Positions 18,501 through 25,409 of a stretch of DNA of 64,000 bases are shown piece after piece; position 1 is the stretch's first letter, and the number at the start of each line of letters is the position of its first letter. The notes under the pieces are model-generated. The model searched no databases, was not told the origin of the DNA, and saw only the letters and a program-made list of their open reading frames with translations. A program made the translations under genes and the position numbers. This DNA comes from Arthrobacter sp. MYb213 (GTDB taxonomy: Bacteria > Actinomycetota > Actinomycetes > Actinomycetales > Micrococcaceae): assembly GCF_002979915.1 (NCBI RefSeq), contig NZ_PCQA01000001.1:806001-870000 (forward strand), in the 5' to 3' direction.

Positions 18501-18974
18501 GGCCTCACCGGCCAGTCCGGGTTTATCTCCCAGCCATTGGCTGTGGTGGTCATTGGTGGCCTGGTGTCCTCGACCCTGCTGACCCTGATCTTGGTTCCAG
18601 TGCTCTACCGGTTGGTGGAGTCGCGCAAGGAAAAGCGCATGTTGAACCGTGCGGCACGTAAGCACTCAACCGAGCAGCACACCGCAGCTCAGGACCTTGC
18701 GCTTGCCATGGACGGAGCTAGTGCCAAGATCTCCACTGCTCCGGCGGCAAAACCCGCTCCAACGCCGGCAAAGAAATCCGCTAAGCGCGCTGCTGAACGG
18801 GTAGCAGAAAAACCTTCCAAGGACGCTAAGCCAGTTTCCAAGCAACCGGCAAAACCCGTTAATCCTGGGGAGCCGATAGTCAATCCGCTCACCGGGCAGA
18901 TTCCGGTCACCCGCAAGGAACGTCGCGAATTTGAGGAAATGATCAACAAGGCTAACGAAAAGCCCAAGGAGTAA
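15588..18974 (+). CDS. RND-family efflux permease (HAE1/AcrB/SwrC type)
   Basis: An 1128-residue inner-membrane proton-driven exporter. The N-terminal ISMGSLKQELIPSMEFPQIS, the proton-relay helix GRVVDDSIVVIENIKRHL (about residues 390-410) and the C-terminal half GVVVTN-type motif MLVGIVVTNAIVLIDLINQY identify the hydrophobe/amphiphile exporter class; in Gram-positives the closest known member is SwrC, which exports surfactin. The last 110 residues are a hydrophilic Ala/Lys/Pro-rich tail beyond the family end. No adaptor or outer-membrane gene is present, as expected in a monoderm. It is divergent from the Ltp-repeat gene. Substrate unknown. Confidence 0.93.
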   Translation: MQRLATLSLKNRALIALITVFAAVFGVISMGSLKQELIPSMEFPQISVMATQMGASPDVVDEQVAAPLETALQAVEGLESSTATSQAGFTRIALTFEYGTDMDRARAQVERAISNVKSQLPENVEPTALAGSIADLPVLMLAVSSDQSLEALNDDVERIALPKLQKIDGVREASVSGGASQHIAVIPNDGKMSQSGLTVADLKDGIENAGSPMPIGNMNVDGLELPVIAGSTPDSLDAIKNIPLVTDNGPVLLKDVAKVSVEADKATSVTRTNGEETLSIQVTKTPAGDTVGISHAVNAMIGDLESELGNKAKMTTIFDQAPFIEDSISHLALEGALGLGFAVIIILVFLFSVRSTLVTAISIPLSLLATFIGMNVFGYTLNMLTLGALTISIGRVVDDSIVVIENIKRHLSHGESKAQSILLAVKEVAGAITAATLTTVAVFLPIAMVGGMAGELFSPFAMTMTIALLASLLVSLTIVPVLAYWFLPHRPGTGVTRTVHVAEDKSWLQRVYVPVLNGTQKHPVITLLASVVILAGTVAMTPLLNTNLLGSTGENSISITAKMPSGTALGTTLKEADKVEAKLQDIDGIEDVQMTVGSASGMAAMFASGADTASFTVITNPDVDQEELTNTVRTRVESLDLAKDLTLSFGSNSSAMMSSDVTVEVKAPDEEILREATDKMREALTGTEHVTGISDNLSAKREQVSIDINADKAAEAGLTETQLAGMVASQVSSVPAGTLRLDYTDMTVQIGEGMDLNGLTKLRELQIPTATGILELQDLAKVDRTEVVQQVTTSNGERIATVTLTPAENMLGAVSKDVTQRLDSVQLPEGASVELGGAATEQAESFNQLYLALLAAIAIVYVIMVATFKSLIQPLVLLVSIPFAATGAIGLLLISGIPLGLPSLIGMLMLVGIVVTNAIVLIDLINQYRRDTPERPAMPLDQAIMQGARQRLRPILMTALATIFALVPMGLGLTGQSGFISQPLAVVVIGGLVSSTLLTLILVPVLYRLVESRKEKRMLNRAARKHSTEQHTAAQDLALAMDGASAKISTAPAAKPAPTPAKKSAKRAAERVAEKPSKDAKPVSKQPAKPVNPGEPIVNPLTGQIPVTRKERREFEEMINKANEKPKE

Positions 18975-18993
18975 TTAATTCGGCTTGCTAAGC

Positions 18994-19036
18994 AAACGGG
19001 TCTGCAACCACTTTGAACTGGTTGCAGACCCGTTTA
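18994..19036. terminator. Rho-independent terminator after RND gene
   Basis: Perfect arms AAACGGGTCTGCAACCA and TGGTTGCAGACCCGTTT around an 8-9 nt loop, 20 nt after the stop codon. Confidence 0.92.
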
Positions 19037-19142
19037 CTTTGGGCGCACGCATCGATGCAAGGTGCTCCCCCTATTCATCGCTTTTAATGCTCTATCCGGT
19101 TTTGAGGGGTTGTTGAATCATCAATTTCCAATTTAAGTTGTG

Positions 19143-19157
19143 CACAATTGAATTGTG
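19143..19157. promoter_or_regulatory. OhrR operator
   Basis: CACAATTGAATTGTG is a perfect palindrome around a central base. It matches the core of the Bacillus OhrR operator (ACAATT-AATTGT). It lies 16 bp before the ohrR ATG, where bound repressor would block the promoter. An overlapping palindrome, TTGTGCACAA (19138-19147), may be a second half of the site. Confidence 0.85.
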
Positions 19158-19172
19158 TGCAATGCTTGTGTC

Positions 19173-19613
19173 ATGGCAATAGTTGATGAGATGGTCTGTT
19201 TCGCTCTCTACTCCGCGAGCCGGGCAACTACCCGGGCGTATACGGAGCTGCTAGCACCGTGGAAACTGACATATACCCAGTACCTCGTACTGGTCATTTT
19301 GTGGACCGAAGGTGAAAAGCCGGTGCGCGAAATAGGCGAAGTACTACAACTTGATTCGGGAACTTTGTCACCGCTGCTGCGACGCCTGGAAGACAAAGAA
19401 TTTATTGTCCGGCAACGCGACGTGCAAGATAGTCGTGTCGTCAACGTCAGCCTGACCTCTAGCGGTCATGCGCTACAAAACGACCTGGCACATATACCCG
19501 CACAGATTGCTTGCGGTACCGGACTTCCGGACCTCAAGGCCGCGCAAGCCTTGATCAAGTCATTGCACCGGGTCACAGAATCAATGCAAGAGATTTCTTC
19601 CCCCGACAAATAG
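19173..19613 (+). CDS. ohrR: Organic hydroperoxide sensor/repressor, two-Cys OhrR
   Basis: A 146-residue MarR-family repressor that senses organic hydroperoxides by oxidation of an N-terminal cysteine and releases ohr. The reactive site is MVCFALYSASRATTRAY with Cys9; a second cysteine is Cys114 (AQIACGTGLPD). The 105-residue spacing equals that between Cys22 and Cys127 in Xanthomonas OhrR, so a two-Cys mechanism is inferred. The ATG at 19173 fits the family N-terminus; a longer frame from 19155 would run into the operator. No ribosome-binding site precedes this ATG, so the mRNA may be leaderless. Confidence 0.93.
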   Translation: MAIVDEMVCFALYSASRATTRAYTELLAPWKLTYTQYLVLVILWTEGEKPVREIGEVLQLDSGTLSPLLRRLEDKEFIVRQRDVQDSRVVNVSLTSSGHALQNDLAHIPAQIACGTGLPDLKAAQALIKSLHRVTESMQEISSPDK

Positions 19614-19660
19614 TCCGAGGAAAGACCGCACAACCCTCAACCACACCGAAAGGCAACATC

Positions 19661-20083
19661 ATGGAATCTTTGTACACCGCAGAGTCACTATCCACCGGCC
19701 ACGGACGTGAAGGACGCGTGAAGACCGCCGATGGCAAGCTCGATTTGAATCTCACTCCGCCAACTGAATTGGGCGGCTCGGGAACCGGGACCAACCCGGA
19801 GCAGCTCTTCGCAGCCGGCTATGCCGCATGCTTCCATTCGGCGCTACATTCGGTGGCCCGCAGTCGCAAGATCAAAATTGAAGACTCCAGTGTCGGCGGA
19901 CGTGTTCACTTGCACCGCGACGGTGACAGCGGATTTAAACTCTCCGTCGAGCTTGAAGTAGTCATCCCCGAGATGGACCATGCACAAGCTCAAGAACTGG
20001 CAGATGCCGCCCATCAGGTCTGCCCATACTCCAACGCAACTCGTGGCAACATCGATGTCACCGTCAGCGTCAGCGATGACTAA
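19661..20083 (+). CDS. ohr: Organic hydroperoxide reductase
   Basis: A 140-residue OsmC/Ohr-family peroxidase that detoxifies fatty-acid and other organic hydroperoxides with lipoylated-protein reductant. The catalytic cysteines are Cys57 in AAGYAACFHSAL and Cys121 in QVCPYSNATRGN; the conserved arginine sits in GREGRV. The start is set by GAAAGG 7-12 nt upstream. The gene follows ohrR by 47 nt on the same strand, so both are under the operator at 19143-19157. Confidence 0.96.
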   Translation: MESLYTAESLSTGHGREGRVKTADGKLDLNLTPPTELGGSGTGTNPEQLFAAGYAACFHSALHSVARSRKIKIEDSSVGGRVHLHRDGDSGFKLSVELEVVIPEMDHAQAQELADAAHQVCPYSNATRGNIDVTVSVSDD

Positions 20084-20531
20084 GAGTCGCGCGCTAGATT
20101 CCCCAGCTGAGGCCAAGCCCCTTGGATTTGCTCGTCATAGCGCGCGCATTGTTCTGGGCTCATTTCTGACCTTTGCAGGAATTAGCCATCTCACCTTTGC
20201 TCGCGAAGAGTTCCAAGCCCAAGTTCCCCATTTCGTCCCGTTGGATCCGGATCTGACCGTAGTGCTCTCCGGCGTTGCGGAGATCGGTTTGGGGCTCTCG
20301 GTACTGACCTTGCTCAAGAAGCGAGTTCATGTCGGCTGGATTGTTGCACTGTTTTTCGTCGCGGTCTTCCCCGGAAACCTTATCCAATGGCAGGAAAGTC
20401 GCGATGGATTTGGGCTGGATACCGATGGTAAACGATTTATCAGGCTCTTCTTCCAACCGGTATTGATTGCGTTGGTGCTATGGTCAACTGCTGCGTGGCG
20501 GGACCGCGCGCAACTGCGACGCCAAAAGTAG
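20076..20531 (+). CDS. DoxX-like small membrane protein
   Basis: A 151-residue protein with about four membrane helices and the DoxX-type motifs FAGISHLTFAREEF, VVLSGVAEIGLGLSVL and AVFPGNLIQW. The ATG at 20076 overlaps the ohr stop by 8 nt, so translation is coupled to ohr and the gene is part of the OhrR regulon. DoxX proteins have been tied to thiol/peroxide stress in mycobacteria (with SodA and SseA); the specific role here is inferred from the operon. Confidence 0.82.
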   Translation: MTKSRALDSPAEAKPLGFARHSARIVLGSFLTFAGISHLTFAREEFQAQVPHFVPLDPDLTVVLSGVAEIGLGLSVLTLLKKRVHVGWIVALFFVAVFPGNLIQWQESRDGFGLDTDGKRFIRLFFQPVLIALVLWSTAAWRDRAQLRRQK

Positions 20532-20568
20532 TCACCAACAAGAGCCTAGGCAGCAGATTCTAAGAGAA

Positions 20569-20622
20569 AAGTTCGCACCACAATCTGGATGGCTTCATGC
20601 CAACAGGTTGTGGTGCGAACTT
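20569..20622. terminator. Bidirectional terminator between DoxX and VTT genes
   Basis: Perfect 15-bp arms AAGTTCGCACCACAA and TTGTGGTGCGAACTT enclose a 24-nt loop that itself can form TGGC/GCCA. It separates two convergent genes. Confidence 0.85.
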
Positions 20623-20666
20623 GGTTAAGTACTTATTTCAGAGTGCAATATTCGGCAGCTTGTACA

Positions 20667-21389
20667 CTAGGCGTTCGGCGCCTCGAGGATCACAGCTTTA
20701 CCCTGACGGCGCCAACGCAGATAAGCCCAGACCGTCAGTACCGCCACAATGATCCAGGCAACCACAATCACCGCGCCATGGAAGAACGAAGGCACTGCGA
20801 TGAAAGCTCCGATAGCCACCAAGGACAACTGACCCGGGATTACCGAGAGCGCGCTGGCAACGAGATATTCGCGTTGTGTTATTCCGAAGGCTCCACTGCC
20901 GTAGTTCACCGGCCAATATGGAATTCCTGGCATCAGACGCAACATAAACACTGCCAGCAGCCCACGGGACTCTAGCTTCTGCTCAACCGTGGCTGCATGC
21001 CTACCTAGAAGCCGGCGTACCGTCTGGCGGCCCAGTGCCCGGGCAATCCAATAGGCTCCCCAGCTACCGAGCATTACCCCGATGAGGGAATAGATGGTGC
21101 CCTCAAAGATTCCAAAGAGCAGCCCTCCGGCGGTCGCCATAATGGTCACCGGAATCGGGGTCAAGGCCACCAAGGCGTAGGCTCCGATGAACAACAGCCG
21201 AGTAGTCCAGGTGGTGGCATCCGCCGTATTTCTGATCTCTTCAATGGTTGGCAGGTGGACGTTGAACGCCAACCAGATCATTAGCAGGAAAACTGCAACC
21301 AGCGCGCCGTTGCGTGCATAATTCCCCCACAAGGAGCTAGCAACTTCCGGCTCGTCTTCATTGGGCAGCTGTGCCTGCTGGTTTTCCAT
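20667..21389 (-). CDS. TVP38/TMEM64 (VTT-domain) membrane protein
   Basis: A 240-residue polytopic protein with about six hydrophobic segments. The VTT core is seen in LTPIPVTIMATAGGLLFGIFEG, MLGSWGAYWIARALGR and FMLRLMPGIPYWPVNYGSG. The family (SNARE-associated, DedA relatives) includes lipid scramblase or undecaprenyl-phosphate flippase-like proteins. It stands alone; function in this organism is not known. Confidence 0.88.
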   Translation of the reverse strand: MENQQAQLPNEDEPEVASSLWGNYARNGALVAVFLLMIWLAFNVHLPTIEEIRNTADATTWTTRLLFIGAYALVALTPIPVTIMATAGGLLFGIFEGTIYSLIGVMLGSWGAYWIARALGRQTVRRLLGRHAATVEQKLESRGLLAVFMLRLMPGIPYWPVNYGSGAFGITQREYLVASALSVIPGQLSLVAIGAFIAVPSFFHGAVIVVAWIIVAVLTVWAYLRWRRQGKAVILEAPNA

Positions 21390-21488
21390 TCTTGTAGCTT
21401 ATCGGCAACCTCTGGCCGTACTGCATTCCTGTGATCAAGCACCGCTTGGCCCGCTGGGCCTAAGTAGTCTGCTGCGCGAAGCGATCCA

Positions 21489-21530
21489 GTATTTGGGGCT
21501 GTCGTCAATGCTGAAGACAGCCCCAAATAC
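21489..21530 (-). terminator. Terminator after cueP
   Basis: Perfect 15-bp arms GTATTTGGGGCTGTC and GACAGCCCCAAATAC with a 12-nt loop, 25 nt past the cueP stop. Confidence 0.85.
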
Positions 21531-21554
21531 CGGAACCATTGTGAGTCGCTACCG

Positions 21555-22193
21555 TTAAACCAGACGAAGCTGCGTCAAGCAGGTGGCATTCGTATCCCCT
21601 GCTGTGGACACGGTGCTCTTCGCGGTTTTACCTTCATAACTAAATTCCAGATCCACGGTGATTCCGCGTGGAACCCAGAGCCCAATGAAGCCGTTGTCAA
21701 AGGTTCCCATAGACTTGTTCGCCAGCACCTCACCGGTTTCCGCGTTGCTGACTTTCACTTTTACTTCCTCGCCATACAGCTCCCCCAGACAGGTAGTCAG
21801 GCTGTGGAAATGACAGCTGTGCGTCTGATTCACATAGGGGGCTGCCGAGAGGTAGTACTGATCCTCGGGCATCGGCAGTCCTGCGGTTCGACCCGACTGA
21901 TGGGTCAGTACCAGCTGGGATGGCTGTACCTGGGCGGTGAATTCACTAGGCCGTTGTTCTACGGACAACCTATCAAGCTTGTCTATCGCTTGCTTTGCGT
22001 CGAGTCCTTCAAGGCCCAGCTCGGCGAGGAAATCACCGGTATGCTCGGCATCAACCACCGTCTGCCCACCCTGGGCAGCCGGATCGGTCGTACTGCTGCA
22101 GGCAGTTAGTGCTGCCAGCGCCACCAGTGCTACGGCTGCTGGTCTAACTATTCGTCGGCCAATGCCGCGATTCTTTGCAAGTTCTCTGGACAT
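21555..22193 (-). CDS. cueP: CueP-family copper-binding lipoprotein
   Basis: A 212-residue exported protein. Signal peptide with lipobox ALTACSS (Cys at about 32), followed by a mature domain with the CueP motif THSCHFHSLTTCLGELYGE, whose cysteines and histidines bind copper in the Salmonella periplasmic protein that loads SodC. A further cysteine is near the C-terminus (NATCLTQLRLV). It is followed upstream by a DUF305 lipoprotein 34 nt away, so both are likely co-transcribed. Confidence 0.88.
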   Translation of the reverse strand: MSRELAKNRGIGRRIVRPAAVALVALAALTACSSTTDPAAQGGQTVVDAEHTGDFLAELGLEGLDAKQAIDKLDRLSVEQRPSEFTAQVQPSQLVLTHQSGRTAGLPMPEDQYYLSAAPYVNQTHSCHFHSLTTCLGELYGEEVKVKVSNAETGEVLANKSMGTFDNGFIGLWVPRGITVDLEFSYEGKTAKSTVSTAGDTNATCLTQLRLV

Positions 22194-22227
22194 GTCTTGT
22201 CTCGCTCCATCCTGATTTGTAATTTGA

Positions 22228-22833
22228 TTACAGCGCTGCCAGCAGCTGTTTCATCTCTTGGATTTCTTCATTCTGGGATTTGACGATGCCCTTCGATAAT
22301 TCGATGGCCGCGGGATAGCTTCCTTCGTTGATCTCGGTCTCAGCCATATCCACGGCACCTTCGTGGTGGGTGATCATCTGTTCAAGGAATAACTTTGCAG
22401 CTTGATTTCCGGAAGCCTCTTTGAGTGCTTTGATTTCATCTTCCGGGACCATGCCGTCGCCATGCTCCATGCTTGGGTGGTCCATTGCCTCGGACATGTC
22501 CCATTCGGCAAGCCAACGGTCCATGTGTTCAATCTCCGGTGACTGCGCGGCCTTGATCCGTGTGGCCAAGGCAGCGATATCTTCAGGAATGCTCTCCTTT
22601 TCCAGGAGAATATCGGACATTTCTATCGCCTGTTCGTGGTGCATTTTCATCCCCAAGGCGAAGGCCATATCTGCCTCGTTTGCGGAGACTGACTGCGACA
22701 TAGAATGGCCCGAGTGTGAAGCAGAGGCCGAGGGACTTTGTGCCGGCGCCTCTTGCGGTTCGCCGACACAGCCGGAGAGTATGAGCATGGCACTCAGTGT
22801 GAGGGCGCTAGAAAATAAGGTCTGTCTCTTCAT
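22228..22833 (-). CDS. DUF305 lipoprotein, His/Met rich
   Basis: A 201-residue exported protein with signal peptide and lipobox ILSGC (Cys22). Two DUF305 repeats each contain the paired-histidine motif: MKMHHEQAIEMSDILL (about 62-77) and MITHHEGAVDMAETEI (about 153-168), plus many methionines (HSGHSMSQS, MDHPSMEHGDGM). Ferritin-like four-helix fold and copper association are known for the family in several bacteria. Together with CueP it suggests envelope copper handling. Confidence 0.88.
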   Translation of the reverse strand: MKRQTLFSSALTLSAMLILSGCVGEPQEAPAQSPSASASHSGHSMSQSVSANEADMAFALGMKMHHEQAIEMSDILLEKESIPEDIAALATRIKAAQSPEIEHMDRWLAEWDMSEAMDHPSMEHGDGMVPEDEIKALKEASGNQAAKLFLEQMITHHEGAVDMAETEINEGSYPAAIELSKGIVKSQNEEIQEMKQLLAAL

Positions 22834-22928
22834 TATTGAATCTCCGGAGTGATTTAGAACGTGTATGGCACCAATATCAGATGGCGCCTAGGTCTTGGCA
22901 CAGCGGGCTACGGACGCCCGCAAGGTGC

Positions 22929-23366
22929 TCACGTTCTACAGATCCCCAAAGCGGTGAGATCCGGCTTATTTGGCAGAACTCCACGAGCCAGTTTCAAAGC
23001 TGACCTGACTTTTGAGTTCCTTAGTTTCGCTGTCTCCAGAATCCGTGGCGGTCGCAAGAAAAGTAGGAAGGCCAACAACGCTAAAATGCATCCCGCGGCA
23101 GCCATTTCATGGCCGGCTGGGCAGTCGGCACACCCTCGCTCCGAGCCATGTCCGATGCCCGCAACCGATAAATGGTGCGTAGGCAGCTCTGTAGCGACGG
23201 TCAATTGTGTAGCTGGCGTCGTGGTGGAAATTGCGCCGGCCTGATGCAGAACGTGCATCGAAAATAGTCCTAGGACTAATACGCCAATCAGGAACACCAA
23301 ACGAATAATAACCAGCGGGGAACGTTCCCGTTCGCTGGCCAAAATCTCGAGGTTGGCGGTGCTCAT
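22929..23366 (-). CDS. DUF6153-family membrane protein
   Basis: A 145-residue protein with a membrane helix at about residues 20-42 (IIRLVFLIGVLVLGLFSMHVL) and another at about 88-105 (AAAGCILALLAFLLFL). The intervening outside loop has histidine/cysteine residues (LPTHHLSVAG, GCADCPAGHEMAA) suitable for metal binding. This pattern fits the actinobacterial DUF6153 family, often next to DUF305 genes. The start at MSTANLEIL is a choice; a frame open 60 nt further upstream exists. Ribosome-binding AAGGGG is only 1-2 nt from the ATG, so initiation is unclear. Confidence 0.7.
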   Translation of the reverse strand: MSTANLEILASERERSPLVIIRLVFLIGVLVLGLFSMHVLHQAGAISTTTPATQLTVATELPTHHLSVAGIGHGSERGCADCPAGHEMAAAGCILALLAFLLFLRPPRILETAKLRNSKVRSALKLARGVLPNKPDLTALGICRT

Positions 23367-23464
23367 GCCCCTTACGTTACCCACTCGTGGCAAGCACATC
23401 GAAAGGACTAAGAGAAGATGACACACTCGCCATCAACGATTTCTTCTAGGGCCGTTGCGTTCTC

Positions 23465-23496
23465 GTATAAATCCTCAACAACGCTTGAGGATACGA
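23465..23496 (-). terminator. Hairpin near 3' end of ABC permease gene
   Basis: ATCCTCAA (23471-23478) and TTGAGGAT (23485-23492) with a 6-nt loop, extended by TCGTAT/ATACGA with a bulge. It lies about 70 nt after the permease stop on the minus strand and upstream of the DUF6153 gene. Confidence 0.5.
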
Positions 23497-23561
23497 AAAT
23501 GGTTTCGGAATGCTGAAACGCGTCGGCTAGCTATAGCGCCCACTTTCGTTTCGCCTCTGAT

Positions 23562-24356
23562 TTACGCATCACGCCGACTCAAGGTGAAATATCCCGCCCC
23601 GAGTAGTACAAGGCTCCACGCGAGTAAAACCATGAACGCCACCCCCGGGCCGTAAGGCTCGCTAGCGCCGGTGGCCATAAAGGTGGCCGCATTGGTGGGC
23701 AGATACTGGGTGAATTCCTGAACCCAGCGGAGTGGGATTAGTTGCAGGATCTGAGGCAGACCTACGATTAACATAATGGCCGAGACGATTGCACCCGCCG
23801 AGTTTCGGCACAGCAGGCCGAGTCCAAGGACCATCAGGCTCAGCAGTGCTAGATATACTCCTGCACCGAATGCGGCAGAAAGCAGATCGGAGAGTTCAAA
23901 GACTCCGTACTGTTCCGCGCTCAGCGCGGTTGGGATGGTCGCCAATAGAATCATCACCACACCAGCCAGGAAGCCGACTGTAGCTAGGAAGATAGCTTTC
24001 GCGGTCACTAAGATTGCCCGGCGAGGTACCGATTGCAAGGTAGTAGCGATGGTTCCGCTGGAGTACTCATTGGTGATCTGCAAGGCAGCGGCCGCAGCAA
24101 AGAACAGCTGCCCGAATTGCAGCGTGGCGAATACTAGCAGCGGGGCCGGCATGGCGGTGTCGAACCCGTTGTCGCCGCTGGCTTTTGCGCTGGCGCCCAG
24201 CAGCCAGCCCAGCGCGATGGTCACGAGGATTCCCGAAGCATAAAGTCCCACCAAGGCACGCAATCCGATGAATTTGGTGGTTTCGGCACGAGTTGCCGCC
24301 AGCAAGGATCCGGCAAAGTTTCCTTCCTTGGATTCATTGATCTTTAGCGTGCTCAT
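23562..24356 (-). CDS. ABC-2-type transporter permease
   Basis: A 264-residue membrane protein with six hydrophobic segments and the ABC-2 signature ITNEYSSGTIATTLQSVPRR (about residues 93-112) where the coupling helix meets the ATPase. It overlaps the ATPase gene by 4 nt. With the divergent two-component system it resembles BcrAB-type drug/bacteriocin export or envelope-stress modules; the substrate is not known. Confidence 0.88.
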   Translation of the reverse strand: MSTLKINESKEGNFAGSLLAATRAETTKFIGLRALVGLYASGILVTIALGWLLGASAKASGDNGFDTAMPAPLLVFATLQFGQLFFAAAAALQITNEYSSGTIATTLQSVPRRAILVTAKAIFLATVGFLAGVVMILLATIPTALSAEQYGVFELSDLLSAAFGAGVYLALLSLMVLGLGLLCRNSAGAIVSAIMLIVGLPQILQLIPLRWVQEFTQYLPTNAATFMATGASEPYGPGVAFMVLLAWSLVLLGAGYFTLSRRDA

Positions 24357-25279
24357 TTTGTACTCACTCCCCCGGTTAGTTCGGCGGAGTAGTCCACCGT
24401 GTCATGTGTTAATTGGTTGTATACGTTTTCCAGCGAGCCTTGAATGATACTCAGTTCATGCAGTTCGATTCCGCCGTCAAAAGCCAGCGCACCGATGCGC
24501 TCAAGCGGCATGCCGATTACCTCCAGCCGGTCCTCCCCGGTGGTGCTGACTTTGGCGCCATGTTGCAGCAGCAGTCCGGCGAGCGCCGTAGCTCGTGGGG
24601 TACGCACGGTGATGAGCTGTTGGGTGAATTCTTTGATCAGATCCTGGGTGGGTGCTTCGGTGATGAGTTCTCCGCGGCCAATGAGGATCAGATGGTCAGC
24701 AACTTGTTGCACCTCGCTCATCAGGTGGCTGGAGACGAAGATGGTTCCGCCTGCGTCCGCTCGTGTGCGCATTAGCTGCCTGATCCAGGTGATTCCTTCG
24801 GCATCCAGCCCGTTCATCGGTTCGTCAAGGATGAGGATCTGTGGGTCTCCAAGCAAGGCGGCGGCGATCCCTAAGCGTTGGCTCATGCCTAGGGAGAATC
24901 CTCCAATGCGCTTGGTGGCCACCGATTGTAGGCCAACTTCGGCGAGCGCCTCCTCCGCCCGGCGGACCGGGATCCGGTTGCTCTGCGCCAGGGCTTTGAG
25001 GAAGGTACGCGGAGTATGCCCCGGATGACCGGCGGTCCCGGAGATGTGCGCTCCAACGGTGCGCAAGGGATAGGCCAGCTTTGCGTATGGAACACCGTTG
25101 ACGAGCGACTGCCCGCTTGTTGGGGTGTCTAGTCCGAGGATCATGCGCATGGTGGTGGATTTGCCAGCGCCGTTGGGTCCGAGGAATCCGGTGACCATTC
25201 CCGCCGTGATATCCACGCTCAGGTTATTGACTGCGCGAGTGGCTCCGAAGTCCTTGGCCAATGCTTCCAGGGTGATCAT
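24353..25279 (-). CDS. ABC transporter ATP-binding protein (BcrA-like)
   Basis: A 308-residue ATPase with Walker A GFLGPNGAGKSTTMRMILG, signature FSLGMSQRLGIAAALLGD and Walker B LILDEPMNGLDAEG. The last 80 residues are the C-terminal extension typical of ABC-2 drug exporters. The ATG at 25279 is chosen because TAAGGAG lies 8 nt upstream; the open frame extends to 25366 without such a site. It forms one operon with the permease. Confidence 0.93.
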   Translation of the reverse strand: MITLEALAKDFGATRAVNNLSVDITAGMVTGFLGPNGAGKSTTMRMILGLDTPTSGQSLVNGVPYAKLAYPLRTVGAHISGTAGHPGHTPRTFLKALAQSNRIPVRRAEEALAEVGLQSVATKRIGGFSLGMSQRLGIAAALLGDPQILILDEPMNGLDAEGITWIRQLMRTRADAGGTIFVSSHLMSEVQQVADHLILIGRGELITEAPTQDLIKEFTQQLITVRTPRATALAGLLLQHGAKVSTTGEDRLEVIGMPLERIGALAFDGGIELHELSIIQGSLENVYNQLTHDTVDYSAELTGGVSTK

Positions 25280-25337
25280 GGTGTGCTCCTTAGATTCTGC
25301 TTCTAACCCTAAGAATTCGCTGGTACCTGCACACCGG

Positions 25338-25357
25338 CCAATAGTCGGCACTATTGG
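25338..25357. promoter_or_regulatory. 20-bp inverted repeat in divergent ABC / two-component promoter
   Basis: CCAATAGT and ACTATTGG are perfect 8-bp arms around CGGC, lying between the ATPase start (25279) and the kinase start (25410). Position and symmetry suit a binding site for the NarL-type response regulator encoded at 26772-27440. Confidence 0.6.
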
Positions 25358-25409
25358 GGCGGCCATCCCCTACCTTGGTCGGTGTTCGCTCGGCACAACG
25401 CTGAGTAGC

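Noticed and set aside
25098-25409. Upstream extension of the histidine kinase
   Set aside because: It overlaps the divergent ABC ATPase gene on the other strand and has no kinase features.
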